A DNA stretch of 64,000 bases from Ailanthus altissimus. Its lineage: Eukaryota; Streptophyta; Magnoliopsida; Sapindales; Simaroubaceae. The DNA lies in NCBI GenBank assembly GCA_946807835.1, contig OX327690.1, positions 28,800,501-28,864,500 of the forward strand, read 5' to 3'. Each line of letters begins with the position of its first letter. Positions within the stretch are counted from its first letter, which is position 1. The translations under genes and the position numbers were made by a program. Positions 14,575 through 31,374 of the stretch are shown here, piece by piece. Under the pieces are notes generated by a model, which did not search any database, was not told the DNA's origin, and was given only the letters and a program-made list of their open reading frames with translations.

Positions 14575-17215
14575 ATTATTAGGTTTCATTTTTCTCCTTT
14601 TCTTTTCCATCTTTTTTTCCTTCATTTTCTCTTTTTTCTTCTGCATCTTCTTGGGTTGTTTTTTCTTTAATTAAATAATTAACTGTCTCGCGAACATACT
14701 GAGTAGAAGAGAGGTGGGTCCTAGGGAGCGGTCGATAAATGCATAAGAGCCGTTCAATGGAAAGGGGGATGATGGTTGTTAGACTTAAAGTTGACGATGG
14801 ATCATGGATGGGGTGCAAATTAGAGAAATAACGAAATTGTAAAAAATTATAAATTTGGTAGTTTTAAGTATGAAAATTAGAATTATGAAATAGTTACAAT
14901 GAATACTAACTACACTAATGAGAATAAAGTAATAAGATCTAAGTTTGAGTGAGGAGATGAAATTGTTGACCATCTTCGATCAATTTATCTTGATTATAGA
15001 CGTATCAAGCAGTAACATTTCATTAGACTCATGCAGCAAACCCTAGATTTGACTTGGAAAAGCGCTAATTAGAAAACGAAGAGTGGATAATGGAAAAACG
15101 GGGGTAGCTTGGGAGGTCGGCTAGCCATGGTGGAAGGGGAAGTTGAGGTGGGGGCCTGAGGTTGAATAAGAGTGATGGTGAGAGTTCATCAAAATTTAAT
15201 ATTTAAATTATATATTTTTTAATTTGTAAGGTAAAATTTATTATATTATTTTGTTAAATGATGCGTCTTGTCACATGCAATTAATTTAATAAATAAATAA
15301 AAATATTGTATTATATAATAAAATTAGTAAAAGTGTTAAACTAAATATAAATAAGCTAACAAATTGGAATAAATTTAAATTTGTTTAAAATTCATAGAAT
15401 ATTTTAAAATTAGAGCCAAACTCGTGAAATGGAATGTCCTTATTCCAATAAACAACAATTTTCCTTTTTTAAGTCATTATACAAAAACCATAATAATATC
15501 AACAAGAAGAAAAGTGAAAGGCAGTCATGAATCACCGTCCAAATGGAATTGCCATTGCCCCCGTTGAAATTCCCTTCGCTTACATCTACAAAGCTAAACA
15601 TACGTAAATGCTTCTAGAATATATGCTTAAATTCTCATAAAGAGAAGAGTAGAGAAAAAAAAAATACAGCAAAGCATGCCCTTTTTTCTTCGAAGTGTCA
15701 CTTCTCAAATTCCAATCAAATAAGTAGTAGCCACCATAAAAGAAGCTACTTCCCTTCTCAAGAAACATCAAATCAATCTTTTATTTATTCTTTCTTTCAC
15801 CAAAGAGAAAAGATATCCAACTGGTTTGGGCAGTTCTTAATTGGCTGAAAGCAACTTCAATCTTTTCGCTTCTGGCCAGCTCAATCTGAACATAAAAGTT
15901 GGTGCTAACGCAAGAGATTGCGCCACCTTATTGTGATCAAAATCAACAGTTGTTTTCAATAGCAAAACTTTTTCTGGCCTTCACGTAAATGCAATCTAGC
16001 TATGAGATTTATAAAAGCTTTCATATTTTCAACGACTAGCTTTTTGAAATTCAACAATGTGGATCGATTAGGTTACTTGGCATTCTCCCAGGTTCGGTCT
16101 ACTCAATAATGAAAATTTTAGTCGTTGATGTATTATTGTTGGATGTCACTTTCCCTTCGAATCATAATTGATAATTTTTTCTGGGTCGGTAGGTTCATTG
16201 AACTCTTCATTAATGGGCATTAACACATTTTTTCTAAGAACATGTTCATATTTCATTTTAATGTTCACAAGAACAACTTTTTAAGCCATCACCTACAGTT
16301 TAGTTCATTAAAGTTGACTTGGCAATATAAAAAAGAAGATGTGTCATTGTCATAAATGAAAAAAAAATTGAAGTAACTAAAAGATTATAGATCCTCCAAT
16401 CGAAATTGTGTTAATATACCTTTCCCTTAATAAATCAATGCACATAGAAATCATTATAATGGTGGGGTTTTGCTTAATTTTGAAAATACTGTAATTAACT
16501 TATTTATCAAATATCCATTTAATTTTACTTCATAATTAGTATTTTTATTTTATAAAAATAGTGATTTTGCCATAATAATTTTGAAATCTTTAAGCACAAA
16601 AAGGTTTTACTAAAGATAGAAATGAATGAACAAATTAATACGAGGAGCAACTTTGAATGTCATGGGGACTAGAGCTGTCTCCTACAAAGAACGAAAACAA
16701 TGGCAAGTAGTAGAAGATTTGAATAGTTGGTAAAACTGAGAACAAGAACAGAGTTGCATGAGAATGCGATCCGACGAAGACACCAACAATCAAGAATGAA
16801 TTGGGGCCAAGGCTTGATGATGATTGAAATAGGGCAATGGCAATGTTGTGGTCCTTAGGACCACTATGTTGTTAGGTATCCATCAAGAAGAATCAAAATG
16901 TTTTGATATAATAATTTGCCCATCTTATGGGACGAACAAGTGTCCGGTTTATGTGCCGCGCAAAAAATAGGACCCTTACTTAGCCCCAGTTCCTTTCAGG
17001 GTCAAGGTTTTTTTGACCTAATAAGCAGTGCTTTGAAATAAAGTGACCAAGAGTTCTGAATTTGAAGTACCCTATAATTATTACTTTGGTTGGTGAAATT
17101 AATGATGTGCTGTCTATAAGTGGCTCCCATTATAATAATATACATGTTGTTGCAAGCTCTCACTCTTTGGATCCTCAATTTAAATTCAAATTCTCAGTGT
17201 ATGTGTTTGTCTATA

Positions 17216-17397
17216 TATAATTAATTTAGTAGATTACATAATTATTATATAATAAATTTTATTGTTATATGTTATATTTAATAAATTTATAATTTTTTTA
17301 TAAATTATAATGCACTATAAAATATAATCATGTATTTAAAAATTTACTATATAATAAATTATGTATTACATTATATTAATTCTGTCACTCTATAAAT
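17216..17397. repeat. MITE-like element, copy 2
   Basis: Starts TATATAATTAATTTAGTAGA. It shares with 3361-3445 a core of ATAAATTTATAATTTTT, then a TATAAAATAT block, then TATATAATAAATTATGTA. It is shorter than copy 1 (about 180 against 350 bases), so it is either a single unit or an internal deletion derivative of the same family. Confidence 0.55.
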
Positions 17398-17510
17398 ATA
17401 TATATTTCCTTATTGAAGTGGTAAACCAAACAAAAGAATCCTTTTAGGAAGGACGATTCTTTTCTATTCCACCCTTCTTTCTATCTTAACAAACATCACT
17501 TTTAGGACTT

Positions 17511-17571
<61 letters not shown>

Positions 17572-18006
17572 TAGAAATCTCAAATCTTTAAAAATGAAGA
17601 AAAAATTTTCTTTCAAGGAATAATAATCCTTAGACCTACTCATTTTGTTAAATTATTATATTTGTTCTTTTTGTAAAATTGTTAAAAAATATATTTTTTA
17701 ATATTTTAAATAAATAAATTTAAAATCTAATAAATTTAATAATATTGTGTATTTAATATAAAAATTATAAATTAAAATTAATAAAGATGAAAAAAAAATT
17801 GAATTTTTTTCTCCAAAAGCAATGCTATGATGTATGACTCCAACAATACGACTTGGGGAGCTCTCCCCCCATCCGAATCCCAAGTCCCAACTTAAAATCT
17901 TAGATTTAAAATTCAATTTTAAGACTCGAGAATTAGACACTGGACCCTGAAGAGTGCTTGCCCCCTTGAATATGAGAATCCAATACATAATCTCTTAGAC
18001 TTGAAA
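17398..18006. repeat. Compound (TA)n(GA)n microsatellite with AT-rich flank
   Basis: TA repeats at 17511-17534 run directly into GA repeats at 17535-17566. The rest of the interval has no gene. From about 17820 the composition changes to a CT-rich text that leads into the satellite-like repeat downstream. Confidence 0.8.
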
Positions 18007-18256
18007 TCCAACGCTAAGACTAGAGATTTAACACCTTGACTCAACGACCTTGTCCAACTTCCAAACTTCGACTAGCTTTGGGAACTCAAAATTAATTCCT
18101 TAAACCTATGACTCAACTTTGGTGTGGGGGATCCGACGCTAAGACTAGAGATTTAACACCTTAACTCGGCGGCCTTGTCCAACTTCTCAACTTCAATTAG
18201 CCTTAGGAAATCAAAATGATTCCCTAGACCTACGGCACAACTTTGGGAGGGGGGTT
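18007..18256. repeat. Two-copy tandem repeat, period about 125 bp
   Basis: Unit 1 starts TCCAACGCTAAGACTAGAGA (18007) and unit 2 starts TCCGACGCTAAGACTAGAGA (18132). Both continue through TTTAACACCTT, a GACCTTGTCCAACTT-like block, an AGCCTTAGGAA-like block and CAACTTTGG. More degenerate related text lies before (17830-18000) and after (to about 18300), so this may be the end of a longer decayed array. Confidence 0.75.
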
Positions 18257-18846
18257 GTTGGCCTCTAACACTAAGGCACGGGGCATGGGGTCCTGCTCCC
18301 ACCTGAAAATAAAATTGACTAATAGAAAATTTTACCAAACATTAAATGTTTTTGTGCTATTAACTAGAGCAGTATGCAGTAAAAGCGTTTTGTTTGAAAC
18401 ATTCTAAAATAGTTCTTAAATTAACTTTTAGAAATAAACTGATTTTGATTTTAAAAAATTACTAAAATTCAATATAAAATTAAAAAAGCTAAAGGGTGTT
18501 TTTATCCATATAAAATATATATTTTTTTTTCCATTTCGTGGATAATTCCATGCTCTAACCAAACAATAAAATTATTTCTATCTCTCAGTCCCTTCCTGTT
18601 TCCATTCTATTTCTTTCCCCTTTCCTTTCTATTTTTCAAATCCAGCACCACCTAAAAACCATCAAACCCATATATTCTGTTGTTGGCAAGAGTTAACGTA
18701 AAATCTGGTTGGCAAATGCTGGCACCACTTTAGTTTCGTGATCAATTGCTTCAATTTTTACGAATAAAATATAATCACGCTTTATGAAAATGGCAAAAAG
18801 AAAGACAGCCGAAATGAGTTGTTCGAAAGAAATGGGATAGAAATAT
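18257..18846. other. Intergenic, no gene seen
   Basis: AT-rich with pyrimidine tracts. No open frame of gene-like quality. Confidence 0.5.
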
Positions 18847-18848
18847 AC

Positions 18849-18898
<50 letters not shown>

Positions 18899-18906
18899 GT
18901 ATATAT
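18847..18906. repeat. Compound (AT)n(GT)n(AT)n microsatellite
   Basis: About ten AT, then ten GT, then ten AT units in series. The short frame starting inside it is an artefact of the repeat. Confidence 0.95.
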
Positions 18907-19634
18907 GAGATCGTGTGAGCTTCTCTTAGATGGATTTCAAAATGTTATTTCAACGCGAAAAATAGACGACGGCAAAGCATTTTTCATCTTTCGACACAAA
19001 TTAGGAGGCAGCAGCCCATATTTCCAACACTCAAATGTCACTTTAAATTGGGCCTACAACGTTAAATCCATTTTCTGTTACGGACTCTGCATGGTAACTT
19101 ATTTCTAGAGAGGCCCAACTCTCACAATGATCGGACCTTTGCAAAGCAGTGGCAGTTCAATGGCAGCTGAAATGTATGTGTTTTTTTTTAAAAAATAATG
19201 AGAGAATTACTGATGATTTTTTTTTGTTTAGTTTAAGTGTTTAAAATATTTTAGAGATTTTCGTCCGTTAATTTTCTTTGTTAATTTTAATTGAATTTTA
19301 TTCAATTTTATAAAAATTACAATTTTATCTTTTATTTTATTGCTTCCCCTATAATATTTAATGAATATATTAATTATGATTTTGCTCCTATTAACATATT
19401 TATTAAATACTATTTCTATCCTATAATTAGATCTTAATTAAACACCTACTTTCTTTTTACTTCGTAATTAATTAATGCTAATTCAATACTTAATTTTCTT
19501 TTATTTCATAGTTTTTTTTTTTTTATCATAATTGTAGACTTTGAGTCATAATAGATTTATACCGAAGGAACTCTAAAAACCCAATCTTTCATATCTTCAT
19601 TGCCAAAGTTTTGATCTTTTTACACGGTTTCAAA

Positions 19635-20085
19635 ATGATTTGCTTTATCAAAAATTGTGCAGGGGCAACAATGGTCAGTGGGTCAGATTTAATTTTTCAA
19701 AAGAGATTGTTTTCACCAATAGAGCGATCTTCATTTTTGCTCTTACTACCTGCAAAACCCAGTTCAAAATCCTTTTAAGTTTCAAAGCCGCTTCATATTT
19801 CTTCGGTTTCATGCTTTGAGCCATTGAAGGCCCATAAATCGTTGACGAAATGCATGTCCTACGAGGCGGACAAATCGCAGCGGATGGGGAGCAGGCGTAA
19901 GAGGCAAAATCGGAGGCGGCGAAGAAGGTTAAAATCGGAATCTAATTTTCGACTTGGTGGGCTTTAAATGTGGTGTTTAATATATACAAGAAGAAGGTGT
20001 TGAATGCATATCCGTATTCGTGGCTGATCTCGACTCTGTCGCTGGCTTGTGGGTCGTTGATGATGTTGATTTCATGTGCCTTCAA
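19635..20085 (+). pseudogene. Glucose-6-phosphate/phosphate translocator (GPT) first-exon pseudogene
   Basis: The translation from ATG 19635 resembles a GPT transit peptide (LFSPIERSSFLLLPAKP, KPLHISSVS, CMSYEADKSQ). After a frameshift (by 19913) comes the first membrane region of plastid phosphate translocators: AAKKVKIGI, FSTWWALNVVFNIYKKKVLN, AYPYSWLISTLSLACGSLMM, LIS. Intact GPTs exchange glucose 6-phosphate for phosphate across the plastid inner envelope. Here the copy is dead: there is a stop at 19776-19778, another at 19943-19945 where the family has Tyr (GIYF), the frameshift between, and no further membrane helices downstream. It looks like a copied or translocated first exon; I see no poly-A tail that would prove retroposition. 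Which GPT paralogue gave rise to it cannot be told. Confidence 0.85.
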
Positions 20086-22498
20086 GAATTAAATTTCAGA
20101 TTTGCTCTTCTTTTATATACTGATGCATGCTTCTCAAATTATTGATTGGTGTTGTTGAAAAATAATGGTTGCTTCAAAAATTTGGCTGCCGTGAGTTGAA
20201 AATGTTGAATTTATGACTAGGGATATCTTATATCCAAGAAAAATTGATATATAGTTGACGCAGAACTTGGCCATTACATTTTCTTTTCGTTTTTTCCTTT
20301 CTCGCAGGTTTACAGGTCAAAAGAATTTCGTTTGTGACAAATATTGAAGATTGTACTTTTTAAATGAGATTTATTAGTATTTTTTAAATGAGATTTAAAT
20401 AAAATATTGTTTTATTTTATTTTTTAGAAAAAAAAGATTAGTGTTGAAGAAAAGAAAAAAAAATGAAAGATGAAGAAGAAGAAGAGAACAGAAAAAAAGT
20501 AAAAGAGAAAAAAAAACAAGAATACATCACATGGCATTTTAAATATTTATTTTATTTTAACGTTATATCTAATGAAGTTATATCGGCATTAAATATTATT
20601 TTATTGTTTTTTAATTAAAATTAATAAAAAACATTAATGAACAGGAATTTTTAACATATTTTTTCTTTAAATAATTTATGACACAAGTGTTTGGACTAGA
20701 ACCCACACAATGACGGAAAAACAATACATTCAATACACAAGAGTTTATCATTGAACCACGACTTCCTTTGGACATAATTCAAATGTGGGTAATTATAGAT
20801 ACCACAAGCCAATAAATCAAGTTCTCACATTTAGCATTGTTTCAAACAATTTGCAAAATCCAACCACTCCACCTATTTTATTACAAATATGTATATTTTT
20901 TAAATGACATTCTAAATTTTTCATCATATATAATGTGTTAAAAAATAATTAAGTAATTTTTTTTTTAAAGTGGAGATTACAATATATATATTTATTTTCG
21001 CACTATCTAAGGAAAGAGAGAGGGTCGAATTCAAGTGGGGATGTGAGACTTTGGAGGACTCAACCAACTTAACTGAGTCCCATGCTCAAAAAAAAAAATA
21101 ATAATTAAATGATAAAATTATGTTATTAATAATTTTAAAAAAATTATATTATTTCATTATATAATAATTACTTAATACATTAAATTAAGATAAAAAATTT
21201 AAAATATTAATTAAAAAAAATAACATTACTTTTTTATTATTCTAATAGTTTCTCACACTAATGTAAATATAAAAGTTTCATTTGTCCTTAAGTCTGGTAA
21301 AACTACGCTTAATATTAAAAATAAAAAGAAAAATCTCCCTCTATTAGAAGTGACGTGACTTCATTTTTTTGAAGTTTTTTAAAAATTAACATTTCAAGGT
21401 TGAAATTTCTTTAATGCAATTACAGTCTTTTGAATTGGTGCTTCATGTTTGATTGTTCCATTTTTAAGTGTTCCATGTGACTGCGATGCTCATGCTCCGG
21501 CTAAAGTTTGATTCGTTTTGATACTCTGAGCTTGACTCTTATGCCAATATCAGCCTCTCTCGTGCTGTACAGATAATTCGTTTTCTGCTTTCACGTGCTT
21601 CTGCTCCTCTGCTTTTTTCATTCCAATAAAGTTTCTGTAAAAGTTGGCTTCATTTATTGAAAAAGATGGGTGTCTTTGTACTACCATACGCATATGCTTT
21701 TACAAACGATATTGGATTGAAAAATTATTTCTGTTGGGCTGATTGAAACTTGTTCACTTGAATTATTGGAGGCATTTTACAGAAATTTATTATTTTTGAA
21801 GTAAATTGTAATGACCTATACTAATTTTAGGTTAATTGAGATTCACTAATTCAAGAAAAACGTGAAAAAAAAGAGATTTATAATATGAGATTTAATTTAA
21901 TAATAAATTTAAAAATAAATATTTTTGTGATTTACCCATTAAAATTTTAATTTCAATATTTAGTCCGGCATAATTTTCAGTTTCTTTTAAAAGAAATATA
22001 TTTGATGGCTGACTTGGCATAATTATTTTCCTTTTCTAATTCATCTCGATTTATTTTCGTACAGTTTTTTCATTCAATGGCGACGTCATTTCTGGGGCCA
22101 CACAATGTGGACTGCTACGATATGACCGTATCTTTGTTCCAGTAACATGCCGTCCAAACTACTAATCTGAAACCCGCAATCTCATTGGTCCGTTACTCGC
22201 ATTTATCACAAACCCGCTTTCTTTTCTTTTTTTTTTTTAGAAATAAGATTTGACAAGTACGGTGCCAGCTCAGCGAAACAATAGTGTTTGGTGAAGGGAC
22301 ATGTAGGGAAAAAACTTTATAGTTTTCGTCCAGCAACAGAACAGCAAGCATTTCATTTCCATGATTTCATAACAAAAGCACATGCTTTCTTCTAGTCTTC
22401 ATTGTTTTGTTTTACTCTGCTTCTTTAACAGCACAGTCGTGTCAATCGAACTCTCTAGCAAAATCACAAAGAGATAGAAGAAAAAGAGAGAGAAAGAA
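20086..22498. other. Intergenic and promoter region of the AAA ATPase gene
   Basis: AT-rich with several A- and T-runs. It contains a possible minus-strand SINE (20690-20775). The last 400 bases should hold the promoter and leader of the gene at 22568. No other gene is supported. Confidence 0.5.
20690..20775 (-). repeat. Possible tRNA-derived SINE fragment
   Basis: Read on the minus strand, TCGTGGTTCAATGATAAACTC resembles a Pol III A box and GGGTTCTAGTCC, about 40 bases further, resembles a B box. The spacing fits plant SINEs. There is no clear tail or target duplication. Confidence 0.4.
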
Positions 22499-22522
22499 AT
22501 ATATATATATATATATATATAT
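22499..22522. repeat. (AT)n microsatellite in the leader of the AAA ATPase gene
   Basis: Twelve AT units directly after a GA-rich tract and 45 bases before the start codon, so probably transcribed in the 5' UTR or at the core promoter. Confidence 0.9.
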
Positions 22523-22567
22523 AAATTGAGATCTCTGTTTTTCATATTCTCTCGAAATTTATCAGCA

Positions 22568-27541
<4,974 letters not shown>

Positions 27542-28429
27542 AGGTACCCGTCTCGGACATCCTCTAAGAAGTTAGATAAATACCGTCAAGATTTTCCTCA
27601 GTATTTTCTTTTTTATCACAGTAGTTTGAAGTAATGTCTTGATGCAAGCCAAAGAAAATTTTTGGTGTGCGACTAATGCTGGACCGCAAACAATATCTTC
27701 ATCTTCATCTCTTTTATGATCTGTAATTTGATATCCAACGCCAGCTGATTTTGATGAGATTCACAGTTTTTGCTTTTATAACTTAGGGTTACTGTTTCTG
27801 TTCTCTGAATTTAGCCGCTGTAGGCTTGTATCGCCAACCCAAATATCATCCAAATATTCCAGAGACTGTATTCTTCAACAATGAGTTTTATATAACTGAT
27901 AAAAATATTTAAAATATTATGTATCCGAGTCCCATAAACTATATATTTTATTTAAAGAATTAACAAAGTTAATATTTATATATGTGACAATTCACAATTT
28001 GACCAACTTTTCTACATATAATAATATTGCGATTAAAAAATTATGATACAAGACGATGGTCGGTTATCCCTAGTCAAATGTAGTAAAATTACTTTGAATT
28101 GAATTCTCGGCAAACGAAATGAGCGAACAAAATGGTTGCACACCCCACGATGTGGTTATTGAGGGCAATCATTTGGCAAAGCTCGACGATGAATTGTAAG
28201 TACACAAGGAAAACGCAGCAGCCTGACCAAGGAAATAATAAGTTACACCAAAAACAGAAAACACTAATTAAAAAACACAGGCTCCTTACAACTTGAACAC
28301 GAAATAACATCCCCACATATTAAAAGGCCCACCAACAAAGCTTGCTCATGTACTGTAAACTTCATAAAACAGGTACATCTACCTAAAACATCCCCATCTA
28401 TCGGACCATTCCACTTTGTCCGAGTTGAT
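27542..28429. other. Shared 3' region between two convergent genes
   Basis: Tail-to-tail spacer of 0.9 kb between the AAA ATPase gene (+) and the CacyBP-like gene (-). It presumably holds both 3' UTRs and an AT-rich middle (27890-28030). No further gene is seen. Confidence 0.6.
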
Positions 28430-30159
28430 TTAGCGATATCCCTTCAGAGTGTCAGCTGTTTTGCCGGATCTTGCATCAGTCCAAGCTTTTGCAATTGTTC
28501 GCTTCATTTCCTCATCCCCTTCCTCGTACATATTCTGAAAATTCAGGAACAGATAACAAAACATAAGCATTCAGATGAAGCCACAGCCATAGAACACATA
28601 CACTGTCTTAATACAGAAACAGGAAATACTTGCAAATGTTTCCACAGTTAAGACGGGTGAACTACAAGAGAACTCACCTTCATCAAATCCATAATTCCAG
28701 CCATCGGATCTCTCTCTTTATCAAGATTTGGCTTCAGCTGTACATAGGATCGCACAAACAAAATGCAGAATTAGTTGGTCCGTATTCTTTTTCAGAAGTA
28801 TGAAATTAGACATCAACCACTCCCATTCTATGTAATTACCTTATCCTCTTTGAGATGCAAGTCTAACCAGTTCCCCTTTGAAGCTTTGTGCAGTGTGATG
28901 ATGACCCTAGTAGGTTTAACCACCACCTTACATTTCTCAGGCACAATCTCTTTGTGCAACTTCGGAATAGTAAATCGGTAGTTCTTTCCATGGACATCAT
29001 GGAATTTAATATCAAAAGATATTTGCTTGAACTCAGTTTCCATTTTCTCCTGGTCAACTCCCTCTAAAGAGACATAAATCTGCAAATGTAAGAAACACAA
29101 ACCAGGACGTCAACAACAAAGTCTGTGCTCATTAAGTGGTTTCCTACAAAATCCTGCAGGCAAATACTTTCATACCTTGACTTTTTCATTATCCTGATCC
29201 CAGCTGAATGTTCCAAGCATAACATAATTTACTGCTGGAGTATAAGTAACTTTAACTGGTGCTGGAATTGGAGTTGGTGTTTGTGAAACAGGTGCAGAAG
29301 CAGTCTCTTTCGACAACTGTACAAAGTACAAAACTAAGAGTTGTTTTGACACTAAAATAGGAGTGATCAGATACACTCCAGCTGACCTAGGTATTAATTC
29401 AAAATAAAATTGGCAACTCAATGCACTGTTAAAGCAAACCAAAAAATTACAACTCACCAAACTACTAGCTAAATATTGCTTCTTCAGGAATCATGAAGAT
29501 GTCTCAAACAATCTGTTGGCCTCGTTGCGTACCAATCTCTTTAAAATCCTTACCTTATGGGTCATCCAACTGCTACAACGGCCAAAATGACTGAGATTCT
29601 AACACTTGGGATTTCGATCATCAACTTATATTCTTCTTCTCGTTCATTCAACTAATCACCATAAATTTTACAGTTTCATTCTGTTTCATTAATTGACAAA
29701 ATGATCCAATTCTTTAAACATGATGTGTATCAAATAATGAATAAAATTTTACTAACCTGGTTACTTCCTGTAAAACTATATTCATTTCCACAGAAATAAC
29801 ACTAAAAAGCCATCGAAGCAACAAGATTCGGACTCAATGACGGAACAGAAACTCTTAGCGTACAGTAATAGAACCAATGATTTTAGTCAATACCTCTTAA
29901 TCCTTTAAAATAAGAGGACAAATAATAATATACACTAAACTTTTCTTTTCCGAACTACCCCTTCCATTTGTAATGAAACGTGTGAAAGAATCAAATACAC
30001 AGCACACACAGAAACGAAATGCAAATTCGGTACTGGAATATAACTCACCTTCTCCAAATTGAGAATCTCAGAGCTGATTAAAGAGACCACTCTAGGCCTT
30101 TTTGCAATGCTCTGGAGTTGTCTAAGCTCCTCCAAATCCAACGCCAATTCCTCCGCCAT
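28430..30159 (-). CDS. CACYBP: Calcyclin-binding protein-like (CS and SGS domains)
   Basis: Orthologue-type of CacyBP/SIP, an adaptor with Siah-interacting N-terminus, CS (p23-like) domain and SGS domain. In animals it links S100 proteins and Siah/Skp1 ubiquitin ligases; the plant role is less defined. Five exons on the minus strand: 30159-30049, 29316-29176, 29079-28840, 28737-28678 and 28534-28430, every intron GT-AG and every exon a whole number of codons, 218 aa. The N-terminal helix is MAEELALDLEELRQLQSIAK. The CS domain (about 65-160) runs from YVMLGTFSWDQDNEKVK through KNYRFTIPKLHKEIVPEKC to RVIITLHK. The SGS part (about 165-218) has DPMAGIMDLMKNMYEEGDEEMKRT cut between exons 4 and 5, and ends AWTDARSGK. 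The start follows a leader reading GAGAA ATG GC. It looks intact. All-phase-0 exons would allow in-frame exon skipping. Confidence 0.93.
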
Positions 30160-31374
30160 TTCTCGCTTTTTGTTTCCACAGCAAATTGCTAATCTTCTGC
30201 TTAACAACGATCGGTTTATTTTATGATAAGCGTAAGCCTCGGATTACTGAAGAGTTGCTATTTATATTGTAGTCAAGTGCGTGGAATTTGCTAGAAGCCC
30301 GGAATTTAGTATAGAAACTGGAGGGCCCAAATGCTAATGAATTTTTTTTCTTCTTAATTTTCTTTTTTAAATTTTAGGGTTTTTCCATTTGAGAGAAGAT
30401 TCTAGAGAATGGAAAGATGATAGTTCTATTACAAACGCTTGGAATCTGAATGTAGCGTTAGCCTAATTTTTACACGTGGAGTATTTGCCCGGGCCTGGCC
30501 CGTGCCTTGTGAGTAATTTGAGTCGGTCGATTAATATTGGATCAAGATTGTGTGCTCAGATATGTTAAGCAACAAAGTTGTATTGTTGTAGTGCGAATGT
30601 AAAATTACCCAATATATACCCATATTTAAAAATTACATAGATATCTTATGAGAATAAGTGAATTGATCATTTTTTCCTTCATGAAATTGACACTATCAAA
30701 TACTATTAGACTTAAATTATCAAAAGAAACTCTTAGTATCAATAGCTTGTGAACAGTACTTTCATAAATAGTAAACAATACCATTACAAAATTATGTATA
30801 CAAAATCTAGTACAAAGTGATATGAATTAGACTGACTTAAATAATAATATAAGACTTATACAAGACTTGCGCAACATTATATAATATTAAGTCTTGTAAG
30901 AAAACAGAAAACAGTTTATTGACATAATTGACAGTACAAAACTATGTACATAAGATTTAGTATAATAACAAAAACTACTATATTAACTTAAATGACAGTA
31001 CAAGATTGCTATATGACTCTTACATGACTATTATGAAATCTTATAATAAAATTTCAGAACAACAATTAAAGTACAAGAATAAGATAAAACAAGAATAAAC
31101 TAAAAGGTTATTATAGGGTTTTGTGGTCATTACTCACCATTTTTTAGAATATTTATGTAATTATAGTTGAGTGGAATATTTATGTAATTAAAAAGTATTT
31201 TAGGATATTTAGTTAAATAACCAGTTGTAATACTTTTGTATTCAAAATAACAAAGGTCAATAATTCGAAGTTGAATTTTTGTAGAGTAAAATTTCAAACT
31301 CAATATTAGGTCTCTGTACAATTACCTTATCTAACATATTGCCTTTTCATTACACACCTGATCCTCACAGTTGC
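30160..31374. other. Spacer between two minus-strand genes
   Basis: Holds the promoter and leader of the CacyBP-like gene at its left side and the 3' end of the coiled-coil gene at its right. It is AT-rich with recurrent ACAAGA/TTATAAGAC-like words (30840-31030) but no definable element. Confidence 0.5.

Larger units (their letters stand above)
10637..17215. other. Long gene-poor intergenic stretch
   Basis: No gene is supported. It contains A/T-rich decayed repeats, a possible foldback element at 11280-11570, a CT microsatellite at 14549-14574 and a patch near 13880-13935 that differs in composition (GGGCCC, GGAGGGCC) and looks like a relic of some repeat. Small frames here (for example 11664-11846, 14349-14818, 15586-15771) are low-complexity and not gene-like. 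Confidence 0.5.
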
